This document shows positions 52,154 through 61,018 of a DNA stretch of 64,000 nucleotides, piece by piece. Position 1 is the stretch's first letter, and each line of letters begins with the position of its first letter. The stretch comes from UBA6059 sp040219045. Its GTDB lineage: Bacteria > Bacteroidota > Bacteroidia > Cytophagales > Cyclobacteriaceae. Both the position numbers and the translations under genes were made by a program. The notes under the pieces were generated by a model. That model was not told the DNA's origin. It searched no databases and saw only the letters and a program-made list of their open reading frames with translations. The stretch is from the NCBI GenBank assembly GCA_965229505.1, contig OZ245881.1, positions 4,402,001 through 4,466,000 on the forward strand. The letters are read 5' to 3'.

Positions 52154-53557
52154 CTACCCCTCCATTTCTTCCAGCTCTTTTCCCTTCGTCTCATATACAA
52201 ACTTCGCCACAAAGAATATGGAAATGACCGCACATAGGGTGTAGAGACTGTACGCGCTTGCTAAACCAGTGCCGGCTAATAGTAGTGGAAAAGTCAAGGT
52301 AATGGCAAAGTTAGCTACCCATTGCGCTAATCCTGAAACGGCCAGTCCTGAGCCTCTAATCTGGTTGGGGAACATTTCACCTAGCATTACCCACATGACA
52401 GGGCCCCATGAAAAGTTGAAGAATACTACATACAGGTTGGCAGCTACAAGTGCCAACACACCCATATTATCACTGAGCTGAAGCGTATTGCTGCTATCCA
52501 GTGATCCTGTAGAAAAAGCGACAACCACTAGAGCCAATGTGGCGGACATACCCACAGAGCCGATCATTAAGATTGGCTTTCGCCCCATTTTGTCTACGAG
52601 TAGTAGTGAGAGTACAACCGCAGCAATGCTCAGTCCACCGGATACCACATTGATCAACAGGGCATCACTTTCACCAAAGCCGACCGCTTGCCATAGTACG
52701 GCACCATAGTAGAAGACTACATTGATGCCTACCAATTGTTGGAAGGTGGCTAGCCCTATACCGACCCAGACGATAGGCCGTATTCTCCCCAATGTTTTGT
52801 CGTACAAATCGGACAACCTCGGCTTGTGATGGTCTTTGGCCATGGAGGCATCAATCTCTTTCAGTTTTTCTGCCCCTTGTTGGTCTCCATACAGTTTACA
52901 CAGCACTTTTAACGCCTTATCGTTCTTTTGCGTGGCAACCAGGAATCGAGGGCTTTCAGGTATGAAAAGCAGGGCAATCAAGAATGTCCCAGCCGGAGCT
53001 AGCTCAACCCAAAACATCCAGCGCCAGGTCTCGAAATCTAACCAGAGTATATTCAGTGCAGATCCTGAGATGTTAGCAAGTACGTAATTACTTATGAAGC
53101 TAAAGAAGAGGCCTGAAATGATAGCGATTTGTTGCACAGTGGCCAATGCACCCCGATAATTAGCCGGGGCGATCTCTGCAATGTAGGCGGGTGCCATCAC
53201 AGAGGCTGCACCCACAGCTAATCCACCGATGATTCTGTAGACGATGAACTCTGACGAGGCTACCGCAATGCCTGAACCCCATGCTGAAATGAGAAATAGG
53301 ATGGATGAGATGAGTAGCATCGTTTTTCGTCCAAACTTATCGGCCAGCGTCCCCGCAAAATAGGCCCCCACAGCACAGCCTAGCAACATGGAGGCTACAT
53401 TGAATCCGCTACCAATATCGCTGGCGTTGAATGCTTTTTCGATACCCTTGACGGTACCATTGATCACGCCACTATCAAAGCCGAATAGAAATCCGCCCAG
53501 TGTAGCTACACAAGCAATCAGTATAATGTAGGTATTGTTGGTCTTTTGCGTTTCCAA
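52154..53557 (-). CDS. Sugar porter of the major facilitator superfamily
   Basis: A 467-residue, twelve-helix MFS protein of the sugar porter family. Motifs are DSGVINGT in helix 1, GRKTMLLIS and GRKPILMIG in the two homologous loops, PESPRFLVA before the central loop, QQLVGINVVFYYG in helix 7 and YETKGKELEEME at the end. It imports a sugar or polyol by proton symport (XylE/GalP class); the substrate is not readable. No catabolic gene is adjacent. A palindrome (53596-53616) lies 39 bases upstream and could be an operator. Confidence 0.92.
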   Translation of the reverse strand: METQKTNNTYIILIACVATLGGFLFGFDSGVINGTVKGIEKAFNASDIGSGFNVASMLLGCAVGAYFAGTLADKFGRKTMLLISSILFLISAWGSGIAVASSEFIVYRIIGGLAVGAASVMAPAYIAEIAPANYRGALATVQQIAIISGLFFSFISNYVLANISGSALNILWLDFETWRWMFWVELAPAGTFLIALLFIPESPRFLVATQKNDKALKVLCKLYGDQQGAEKLKEIDASMAKDHHKPRLSDLYDKTLGRIRPIVWVGIGLATFQQLVGINVVFYYGAVLWQAVGFGESDALLINVVSGGLSIAAVVLSLLLVDKMGRKPILMIGSVGMSATLALVVVAFSTGSLDSSNTLQLSDNMGVLALVAANLYVVFFNFSWGPVMWVMLGEMFPNQIRGSGLAVSGLAQWVANFAITLTFPLLLAGTGLASAYSLYTLCAVISIFFVAKFVYETKGKELEEMEG

Positions 53558-53595
53558 GGTTTCCGGAGTTTAGTCTTAACTGCCAATGTAGCAAC

Positions 53596-53616
53596 TTATA
53601 GTCACGTTGACTATAA
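53596..53616. promoter_or_regulatory. Palindromic operator-like site upstream of the sugar porter
   Basis: TTATAGTC (53596-53603) and GACTATAA (53609-53616) are perfect arms around five bases, 39 bases before the porter ATG at 53557. The core GTCACGTTGAC is itself near-palindromic. This form suits a LacI/GntR-type dimer, and no T run makes it a terminator. Confidence 0.5.
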
Positions 53617-53675
53617 ATTAACCTCAATTAGCCCTTTAAGAACTCTTTGTAAGCGGAAGTGAAAATCCTGGAAGT

Positions 53676-53709
53676 AAAAAAGCCTCTCAACAAATAGAAG
53701 AGAGGCTTT
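53676..53709 (-). terminator. Terminator of the tRNA gene
   Basis: AAAGCCTCTC (53679-53688) pairs with GAGAGGCTTT (53700-53709) over an 11-base loop, and the minus strand continues in a T run (complement of 53676-53681). It lies five bases past the tRNA CCA end. Confidence 0.85.
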
Positions 53710-53713
53710 GTAG

Positions 53714-53790
53714 TGGTGGGCCCACCTGGGCTCGAACCAGGGACTTACTGATTATGAGTCAGTTACTCTAACCAACTGAGTTATAGGCCC
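53714..53790 (-). tRNA. tRNA with CAT anticodon (Met, or Ile2 read after lysidine modification)
   Basis: The cloverleaf is complete: acceptor GGGCCTA with TGGGCCC, D stem ACTC/GAGT, anticodon stem ACTGA/TCAGT with loop CTCATAA, T stem CCTGG/CCAGG with TTCGAGC, discriminator A and an encoded CCA. Position 10 is A, paired with T25, instead of the usual G10. The CAT anticodon alone does not separate elongator Met from the isoleucine tRNA that TilS modifies; it is not the initiator type, because the acceptor starts with a G-C pair. Confidence 0.93.
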
Positions 53791-53883
53791 TTTCAATAGA
53801 ATTTCAAGTCAAATGAATGAGCTATCGAACTCTTTTGAAATCGGAGTGCAATATTAGATATTTGCCGCTCATTTAGCAAGCCA

Positions 53884-54501
53884 TTGAAACTACAAAACAT
53901 CAAAACAATCATCTTTGACTTGGGCGGAGTGATCATCGACTTAGATACATCCGCCACGGTCAAGTCTTTTGCTCAATTATCAGGTCAATCTGAGGCTCAA
54001 ATGCTTGATGTTTTCCAGCGCAATCAGCTTTTTCATGATTATGAAAAAGGCTTGATTTCGTCTGACAATTTTCGGGATGAATTACGAGATCTGCTACTGG
54101 AAGATGTAGATGATCAGGCCATAGATCAAGCATGGAATGCTATGCTTGGAGCCATAGAACAGCCCAGGCTGGACTTGATGCTGCGGTTACAAGAATCTTA
54201 TCAAGTGATGGTGCTCAGCAATACCAATGAGATCCATGAGCAAGCTTTTCATAGCATCCTCAGACAAGTCAGCGGTAAGTCCCATCTAAAAGAGTTTGCA
54301 CATCGTGTCTACTTTAGTCATGACATTGGAATGCGAAAGCCGGATGCAGAGATTTATGATTTCGTGGTAACAGAAAATGCAATCAAGCCAGAAGAAACTC
54401 TTTTTCTAGATGATCGGTTAGATAATCTTGAAGGTGCCAGGGCGCGTGGTTGGCAAACGCATCAAGTAAAATTCCCAAACGAGATTCTATCCTTATTCTG
54501 A
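53884..54501 (+). CDS. HAD-superfamily phosphatase-like hydrolase
   Basis: A 205-residue HAD subfamily IA protein resembling YihX-type alpha-D-glucose-1-phosphatases. Motif I is IIFDLGGVIIDLD (nucleophile Asp12, with Gly replacing the second Asp as in YihX). Motif II is VMVLSNTNE, motif III Lys in MRKPDAEIY and motif IV LFLDDRLDN. It dephosphorylates a small phosphorylated metabolite. No ATG precedes motif I, so translation most likely starts at TTG 53884. It ends four bases before the M50 gene, suggesting co-transcription. Confidence 0.9.
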   Translation: MKLQNIKTIIFDLGGVIIDLDTSATVKSFAQLSGQSEAQMLDVFQRNQLFHDYEKGLISSDNFRDELRDLLLEDVDDQAIDQAWNAMLGAIEQPRLDLMLRLQESYQVMVLSNTNEIHEQAFHSILRQVSGKSHLKEFAHRVYFSHDIGMRKPDAEIYDFVVTENAIKPEETLFLDDRLDNLEGARARGWQTHQVKFPNEILSLF

Positions 54502-54505
54502 GCCA

Positions 54506-55618
54506 ATGCTAAAGAAAAACAAGCAGCTAATTATTCAGATTAGCCTATTTCTACTTACCATTTTCACTACTACTATGGCGGGCTTGGAGTGGTTGGGAAG
54601 ATCAGTTTGGATGGAGGACTTTCAGTGGTCTGAGTTTAGTGATGGTTTTGCTTTTTCCTTTCCGTTCTTACTGATCTTGACAGTGCATGAATTTGGCCAT
54701 TACTTCACCGCTCAGTATTATAAAGTAAAAGTCACCTTGCCATATTACATACCAATGTGGTTGCCTGGATTGACTTTTTCCATCGGTACGATGGGTGCGT
54801 TTATCAAAATCAAAGATCACATACAGAGCCGCAAGGAGTATTTTGATATTGGAATAGCCGGGCCTTTGGCTGGTTTTGTGGTAGCGGTGCTGGTGCTGTA
54901 CATCGGATTCACTACGCTACCTCCACCGGAGTATATATTCGAGATACACCCGGAATACGAGCAGTGGGGCCTGGACTATCCGGATCATGCTTACGAGGAT
55001 AATGAAGGTATCAGCTTTCAAATAGGGCCTACCATCATGTTTTGGCTTTTTGAAAACTATGTAGCGGACCCTACACGAGTGCCTAACGCCAATGAAGTCA
55101 GCCACTATCCTATGTTGTTTGCAGGCTACCTGGCTTTATTTTTCACAGCACTCAATCTATTGCCGATAGGCCAGCTGGATGGGGGACATATACTGTATGG
55201 ACTGATGGGAGCGAAATGGCATAGACGAATAGCTTCGACGCTATTCGTTGTGTTCGTAACCTACGCGGGTATAGGCATCATTAATCCGCATGATTTGGAT
55301 ACGCTGACCATTTATCACTTGGGGTACCCTTTGGTTCTTTATTATTCGTTTTACTCGATGACTCCAAATAGACGGGTTCGAGTGGTTTATTTGACAGTGG
55401 TTGTAGTTGTTCAGTTATCTATTTCTTTATTCTTTCCGAACATCAAAGGGTATTCAGGTTGGCTGGTCTTTGCCTTTCTAATCGGTCGATTTCTCGGGGT
55501 TCACCATCCGCCGGTCATTGATGACAGACCTTTATCGACGGGGAGAAAAGTTCTCGGCTGGTTAGCTTTGGTTGTATTTGTGCTCTGCTTTAGTCCGAGC
55601 CCCTTTGGGGCCGAGTAG
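54506..55618 (+). CDS. Site-2 protease-type (M50) membrane metalloprotease
   Basis: A 370-residue polytopic membrane protein. The zinc motif is VHEFGHYFTAQYY (His61, Glu62, His65), and the third ligand is Asp in LLPIGQLDGGHIL. About seven hydrophobic segments are present, with no PDZ domain, unlike RseP. Such M50 enzymes cut transmembrane segments of substrate proteins. The target is unknown. Its end faces the T9SS gene end to end with two bases between their stops. It shares a transcript with the HAD gene four bases upstream. Confidence 0.9.
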   Translation: MLKKNKQLIIQISLFLLTIFTTTMAGLEWLGRSVWMEDFQWSEFSDGFAFSFPFLLILTVHEFGHYFTAQYYKVKVTLPYYIPMWLPGLTFSIGTMGAFIKIKDHIQSRKEYFDIGIAGPLAGFVVAVLVLYIGFTTLPPPEYIFEIHPEYEQWGLDYPDHAYEDNEGISFQIGPTIMFWLFENYVADPTRVPNANEVSHYPMLFAGYLALFFTALNLLPIGQLDGGHILYGLMGAKWHRRIASTLFVVFVTYAGIGIINPHDLDTLTIYHLGYPLVLYYSFYSMTPNRRVRVVYLTVVVVVQLSISLFFPNIKGYSGWLVFAFLIGRFLGVHHPPVIDDRPLSTGRKVLGWLALVVFVLCFSPSPFGAE

Positions 55619-55620
55619 CA

Positions 55621-57438
55621 CTACCGCAAAATGATCTTTCGCGTTACCTGCTGTTGGCCTAGGCTGAATTTCACCAGGTAAATTCCGGATGATAGACCTG
55701 CCAGAGAGATTGTTTCTCGTTGACGAGGCTGGTTAATATGATATAGCTCTTGACCGGTAATATTCATTAATATCATACTACTAAACCCTGATGATTCTAT
55801 AGTGATTTGATCATGGGTAGGGTTGGGGTAGATATTGATCTGATTAACTAATTCTTCGTCAGTGGCAGTAACTATTGAATCGGCACGGGCAAACTTAGGT
55901 CTGATCATTAGGCTGCCCGGTACTCTTGTGTTTTGCTCCCATGCACCACCCACATTGGCGAAGATGCGGTCTCCTGTATCATTGTTCTTATCCAGACCTA
56001 TCCCAACAAAACTGTCGGTAAACTGCTGGAAGCCAATAAAAAAGGTATCACTGACTAGTACGGGTGTTTCGAATGAATAGCTGACAAACTCATCAATAGT
56101 CGACCCGAAATTCGCTGTAAAAGACTGCTTAGCGAGAATACTGCCAACCTCACCAGTCAAGTCCTTCATTACCAGCAGTTCAATCGGTTGCCCATTAGAC
56201 AAAGGAAAAATTTGGGGGAAATAGATATCTATATCCGAGAGGAAATCTGCTTCCGGAGCAAAATACTGAATTGCCAATTGTCCTCTGGATTGATTGATAC
56301 CGGCAGCAAACTCAGCAGTACCATCATCATAGGCGAAGTAGTCATCAAGAACAAAGGACGTACGGATGGTGTCATTGACCCGATAGTTGATGCCATCAAT
56401 GACATCATCACCACTTGTGATGAAGAAAGTGGTGGTCAGATTCAGGGAGTCTTCTTCCAAAGGCCATGCGTTGGTGTTAGGTGCATTGGCAACAAAGACC
56501 CTGCGCTCCAGACCGCCAGGCACAGGATTGACTACAGTTTGGCTATTGAGTACGTCGATTACTTCTCCTGTCTCTTGCCTGCTTATGATGGCATTGTACT
56601 CAATGGGCTGTATCTGATTATCCAGGTTGTAAAAGCCCACAAATGGAGGGGTGACAAAGCTTTGAGGACTGTTTCTAAATTGGGCCATGGGTATGGCAGA
56701 GTATCCATTGAGTGTATAGGAGGGAAGGCTGGTGAGTGCTCTATCAAAGTACACATTATCCAGAATGTTACGGCCTTTATTGAGGTAGACATAGTCAATA
56801 AGAAAGGTATCAAATGGACCTGTGAGGCGGTTGAAACTCTGAAATCTAAACCTAAAGCCAGCGTGAAAATATTCCTGGCGGTTGAGTTGAATCAGTACCT
56901 GCTCAAAATCATCTTTTTGATTGTCTAATCCTCCTGTGATACTCCATACCGTTGACCATTGGCCTTGCTCATCATAAAACTGGAGTCGCAGTGAATCTTC
57001 CGTTTCCGGTATTTCCCCATTTCCTTTCAGCTGCCAAAAGAAGCTCAGCCATACAGTTGCTTTCTGACTTTCTGCAATGCTTCCAAGATCAATTGATTTG
57101 GAACTTAGACTATCTGCTGGTCCGACAAACTGTGTGGTGGGGTTGTGGGGAGTCCCCTCGAAGGTGATGCCATCAAAAACGGCAACCCCAATGGAAGGTG
57201 GCCTTATACCCAGTGTTTTGCTGATTCGGCTGTCGATCCCACGCCACTTAGAGGAGTCTGGGAAGGCGTCTGATCTGGAGAAGTCATCCCAGAAGGGTAG
57301 GGCAATAGTATCTTCTGATGAAAGTACTCTCTGATTTGCGGTAGCTCCCAGCGGCCTCAATGTCAGCTGCGCATGGGCAGAAAGCACCCCTACCACCATC
57401 AGAACACAAAAGAAGAAGAATTGCTTTTGTCTTGTCAT
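55621..57438 (-). CDS. Secreted protein with T9SS type A sorting domain
   Basis: A 605-residue protein with a signal peptide (FFFFCVLMVVGVLSAHAQ) and, after an all-beta body with no recognised catalytic motif, a C-terminal sorting domain (~530-605): INIYPNPTHDQITIES, ITGQELYHI, SSGIYLVKFS and a terminal basic IILR. The type IX system exports it across the outer membrane and sorts it to the cell surface. The start overlaps the stop of the PASTA gene by four bases, so the two are translationally coupled, an unusual pairing. Confidence 0.85.
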   Translation of the reverse strand: MTRQKQFFFFCVLMVVGVLSAHAQLTLRPLGATANQRVLSSEDTIALPFWDDFSRSDAFPDSSKWRGIDSRISKTLGIRPPSIGVAVFDGITFEGTPHNPTTQFVGPADSLSSKSIDLGSIAESQKATVWLSFFWQLKGNGEIPETEDSLRLQFYDEQGQWSTVWSITGGLDNQKDDFEQVLIQLNRQEYFHAGFRFRFQSFNRLTGPFDTFLIDYVYLNKGRNILDNVYFDRALTSLPSYTLNGYSAIPMAQFRNSPQSFVTPPFVGFYNLDNQIQPIEYNAIISRQETGEVIDVLNSQTVVNPVPGGLERRVFVANAPNTNAWPLEEDSLNLTTTFFITSGDDVIDGINYRVNDTIRTSFVLDDYFAYDDGTAEFAAGINQSRGQLAIQYFAPEADFLSDIDIYFPQIFPLSNGQPIELLVMKDLTGEVGSILAKQSFTANFGSTIDEFVSYSFETPVLVSDTFFIGFQQFTDSFVGIGLDKNNDTGDRIFANVGGAWEQNTRVPGSLMIRPKFARADSIVTATDEELVNQINIYPNPTHDQITIESSGFSSMILMNITGQELYHINQPRQRETISLAGLSSGIYLVKFSLGQQQVTRKIILR

Positions 57439-58283
57439 TGAATAGATTCAATAATATCGAGGGCAGAAACAGTATCCCGCTCTACCACCCATAGATCAAT
57501 GGACTGACCCAGCTTCACCTTGGTGCCGGCTGTCGGTCTCTGCTTGAAAACGCTCCCGGCAGCAATATCTTTTTCCTCCACCTTAATATTTCCATCTTCA
57601 TCCTCGACTTCCAATTCGGCTTTGCCATCTTTCTGATAGTAAACATCACCTACCTTCAGTCCACTCCCGATAATAGCGAATTGAGCATCCTCGAGGTTTT
57701 GCCCTATCAGGAATGGAGACTCAAAGATTTGATTGCCCAGGCCATCACCAACTTCAAGGTCAATCTTGGCACCTTTTGGCACGTATTCACCCTCAGCGAT
57801 GGCACTTCCTTTGTAGAACTGTTCCAGTACGGCGTTGGCAGCAATATCCGGCACATAAGTGATGTCTCCGAGTAGCAGATCATAAGTCCGCAGCACCAAC
57901 TGCGCATTCTTGACAGACCCATCTATCAAACGGGGCATTCGGACTAGCGGAGGACTTTTAGCATTGAGCGTAACATAGACCTTCCTGTTTTCCTTCACTT
58001 GAGAATTAGCCAGTGGAAATTGCTTCAGGACAGCCAGAGGTGCATAATTGGCCGAGTACCCTGAATCTTCAGTAATCTCATACCTTAGATTTCTTTTTAC
58101 TAAATAGTCATCCAACTCCTCAATCGTAGCACCCTCAAGGTCTGGTACGGTGATCGTCTCGCCATGATTGGTAGAGGCCGGCAGATAAACGAAGAAGAAG
58201 AAGAGAATGAGGCCTACACCTACTACGCCCATTATAATGAGGTGGAGTATCAGGTCTTTGTATGAACGTCTTCCCAATTTCAT
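57435..58283 (-). CDS. PASTA-repeat membrane protein
   Basis: A 282-residue protein. A basic cytoplasmic end (RRSYKDLILHL) leads to one membrane helix (~15-36), then three PASTA repeats: VPDLEGATIEELDDYL, MPRLIDGSVKNAQLVL and SPFLIGQNLEDAQFAI. PASTA domains bind uncrosslinked peptidoglycan or muropeptides. There is no kinase or transpeptidase domain, so it is a stand-alone envelope protein. It follows the D-Ala-D-Ala ligase by 37 bases on the same strand, which points to a cell-wall role, and its last four bases overlap the T9SS gene. Confidence 0.88.
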   Translation of the reverse strand: MKLGRRSYKDLILHLIIMGVVGVGLILFFFFVYLPASTNHGETITVPDLEGATIEELDDYLVKRNLRYEITEDSGYSANYAPLAVLKQFPLANSQVKENRKVYVTLNAKSPPLVRMPRLIDGSVKNAQLVLRTYDLLLGDITYVPDIAANAVLEQFYKGSAIAEGEYVPKGAKIDLEVGDGLGNQIFESPFLIGQNLEDAQFAIIGSGLKVGDVYYQKDGKAELEVEDEDGNIKVEEKDIAAGSVFKQRPTAGTKVKLGQSIDLWVVERDTVSALDIIESIQ

Positions 58284-58320
58284 AAGTCAAAAGGCACTTT
58301 TGGAGTGAAGATAATGATAA

Positions 58321-60987
58321 TTAGACAGTCTTTAGTTTACGTTGAAAGCCATACTCGATGATTCCATCGATGAACTCAAACGGCTTGTAACCGTTGAGTG
58401 CTGTTTGGTGAAATATAGCTGTGGCAGGAGTCATTCCCGGTAGGGAGTTGACCTCTATGATAACTGTCTCCACCTTATCAGGAAAAATCCTCACAAAGGC
58501 GTCTATCCTGCAGTAGCCTTCAATATTCAGGATACGCGCTACTTTTTCCAGCTCAGCTATGACGATTTTTGAAATTTCGGCTTGTCTTTGGCTGTCTTTA
58601 GCGTAGCGCGGCGGGGTGATGTTTTGGCCTTCACCCGCCAGGAATTTTTCCTCCAGCGAGAGCACCTCACCCGAAGCGAGTGCTTCTGATGGATGAAACA
58701 TCTCAAATTTCAATTCCCCATCATCCTCGACATGTGTCAACAGACCTCCTGTGATCTCAAGGAAATGGTCGGCATCACCTTTGGCAATAAGCGTCTCTAT
58801 CAGGAAGTGATGCTTGTTAGGAAACTCTTCGTTTTCCTGCAGTTGTAAGACTTGGGCTGCTCCATGAAGGAGTGGCTCGTCTGGACGGAATATCTGCTCA
58901 CTAAAGGCTATTAATTCCTCGCGATTACTAATTTTTTTTACTGCCGAGCTGCATCCGTCATCCGCTGGCTTGGCAATGAAGGGGTACGGAAAGTCCTGCT
59001 CTATCTGTGCGACTACTTTTTCCTGGTTGGCTTCAAAATCTCGCTTAAACACCAGGCAGTGGTCTGCGACGAGCACACCATGATTTCTCAGTCGCTGGTT
59101 GGTTTCGAACTTGTTGATCGTGGTGCGACTGCTCTCTGGGCCTGAGCCATTGTAGGGGACTCCCAACTCTTCCAATCGCTCTTGCACCGCACCGTCTTCA
59201 CCGGGACGACCGTGTAAGGCAATGAAGGCGAAATCAAATTCTTTGGCAAGATCGTTATATGACAAAGCCTTCACCCCAAAATCACGCTCCCCACCGTACT
59301 TCAAGGTGACCGCTGAAGCTTCCCTGACTATTTGATCGAGCAGCGGATGCCTGTGATTTTGATCAATCTTCTCTTTGATATCATCCGCATTGTCCTTGAG
59401 CATCACGTTGATCGGAAGCTTGTACAACCTGTGATTGTCTTCATCCCCTGTTAAGAAAACCGGAACCGGCATATACTTCGGGCTTGAAGCAAGTTTTTCA
59501 TAAATATTCCTTCCACTTTCTACCGAAATATGCCGCTCCGAAGAGTATCCTCCAAGTATAACAGCCACTTTCTTTTTATCAGAAGCATGCGCAGACATCT
59601 CCGATATACGTTGATCAAGCCTGGCCAATAGGCTGCTTAATTCGGTATTGTGTTTGCCTGTTTTTACACGAGCAGATAAGGATGTCCTGATGATATAAGT
59701 CAGGAACTTAGATGGATTAAGACCAATCTCTGCGGCCTGATGAAAGAAGAATGAAGAGGGTAGCATGCCCGACGTTGTATTCGGATCATTTAAGAACACT
59801 TGTCCATCATTGGTAATGAATCCATCCAATCGCGCATAGACATCAAATTGCAAGGAATCGAAGAGCCTAACGCATTCAGCGCGTATGAGATCAATCTGTG
59901 CATCGGGAAGTTGAATGGGGGTGATTTTCCTGCTCATTCCCGGTAGGTACTTAGAGCGGTAGTCAAACATCTCCTGACGCTTCACAATCTCAGTAGGAGG
60001 CAAGGCGATGGCTCCCTGACCTTCTCCTTGAATGACAATACAGGAAAACTCCTTGCCATCAATGAAGCTTTCGAGGAGCACAAACTCCTCAGCATTTACG
60101 CTCTTCAGTCGAGCCTGCTTGGCTCCCGAAAGTGCTGCTTCATCCAGATGTTCCCAGAGGTCTTCAGGGTGGAGAATCAGCTGAGCATTGAAGTAGACGG
60201 GCATACCGATACCCTGACGTATATCGACCAGATCTGCTATTTGATGCTTTTTTTGGTGGGGTGATAGCTTAGCCCACTCAACGAGGTTGATGGTCTTATT
60301 AAAAAATGCTTTATCAATAGCTGCTTCTATCTCCTGAGTCTCCTTTACTATCGTAACACCTATAGAGGAGCCCTGATGAGGAGCCTTAATGACGAGGGGT
60401 AAGCCCAGGTCTTTAACCCAGCTCTCAGCTAATGCTGACCTATCCTCAGTTTCCCAATCTATGCGACTGACCAGTGCATGATCGGGTGAATTGAATCCGT
60501 ATGCTTTGAGAAGATCTTTTTGGACGGCCTTATTGATACCAATAGCTGAGGGTAGTATACCGGCTCCAGTATAAGGTATGTTGTACCATTCAAGTAGCCC
60601 CTGGAGATTGCCATCTTCGCCGTAGGGCCCATGTAGTGCCAGAAAGGCGATATCCATCAATCGCGCCAGCTCATGTGGATCTCTGCGCTTACCCACTTTG
60701 CTAATCAGCGCCTCCAGATAGTCGTCATCATGCTGACCAAGTGATTCTATATATACCTGAAAACCATTGGGTGAGGAAGGTGTGAAATCAACTGGTGGGT
60801 AAAAGTCACGAATAGTCCCCTGGTAGACATATTTCCAGTCGAGTTCTATGAAATTGCCAAGACTATCAACGAAGATGAGAACAGGCTCAAATATGGATTT
60901 GTCAAGGTTGTCATAGACTGTCCGCCCGCCGGCAAATGAAATTTCTCTCTCTCTTGACTGTCCGCCAAAAAAAATCCCTACTCTCAT
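58321..60987 (-). CDS. ddl: Tandem D-alanine-D-alanine ligase fusion
   Basis: An 888-residue protein with two complete Ddl copies, ~1-445 and ~470-888, linked by a short helix. Each has the family N-terminal glycine-rich loop (GGQSREREIS; GGYSSERHIS) and ATP-grasp. Copy 2 keeps the metal motif IIEVNSLPGMT and ARG/CRIDAF Asp829, and looks active. In copy 1 the motif reads LNDPNTTSGM, with Asp401 where a Glu normally sits, so it may be weaker or have changed specificity. It makes the D-Ala-D-Ala dipeptide for peptidoglycan. It lies between the M43 protease and PASTA genes. Confidence 0.9.
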   Translation of the reverse strand: MRVGIFFGGQSREREISFAGGRTVYDNLDKSIFEPVLIFVDSLGNFIELDWKYVYQGTIRDFYPPVDFTPSSPNGFQVYIESLGQHDDDYLEALISKVGKRRDPHELARLMDIAFLALHGPYGEDGNLQGLLEWYNIPYTGAGILPSAIGINKAVQKDLLKAYGFNSPDHALVSRIDWETEDRSALAESWVKDLGLPLVIKAPHQGSSIGVTIVKETQEIEAAIDKAFFNKTINLVEWAKLSPHQKKHQIADLVDIRQGIGMPVYFNAQLILHPEDLWEHLDEAALSGAKQARLKSVNAEEFVLLESFIDGKEFSCIVIQGEGQGAIALPPTEIVKRQEMFDYRSKYLPGMSRKITPIQLPDAQIDLIRAECVRLFDSLQFDVYARLDGFITNDGQVFLNDPNTTSGMLPSSFFFHQAAEIGLNPSKFLTYIIRTSLSARVKTGKHNTELSSLLARLDQRISEMSAHASDKKKVAVILGGYSSERHISVESGRNIYEKLASSPKYMPVPVFLTGDEDNHRLYKLPINVMLKDNADDIKEKIDQNHRHPLLDQIVREASAVTLKYGGERDFGVKALSYNDLAKEFDFAFIALHGRPGEDGAVQERLEELGVPYNGSGPESSRTTINKFETNQRLRNHGVLVADHCLVFKRDFEANQEKVVAQIEQDFPYPFIAKPADDGCSSAVKKISNREELIAFSEQIFRPDEPLLHGAAQVLQLQENEEFPNKHHFLIETLIAKGDADHFLEITGGLLTHVEDDGELKFEMFHPSEALASGEVLSLEEKFLAGEGQNITPPRYAKDSQRQAEISKIVIAELEKVARILNIEGYCRIDAFVRIFPDKVETVIIEVNSLPGMTPATAIFHQTALNGYKPFEFIDGIIEYGFQRKLKTV

Positions 60988-61004
60988 AAATCTTGTGGTT
61001 CGAT

Positions 61005-61012
61005 CAAATTTA
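61005..61012 (-). promoter_or_regulatory. Candidate -7 element before the Ddl gene
   Basis: Minus-strand TAAATTTG matches TAnnTTTG, 17 bases before the ATG at 60987. No TTG is found at the right distance upstream, and the site lies beside the stop of the M43 gene, so support is weak. Confidence 0.25.
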
Positions 61013-61018
61013 AGGCAA

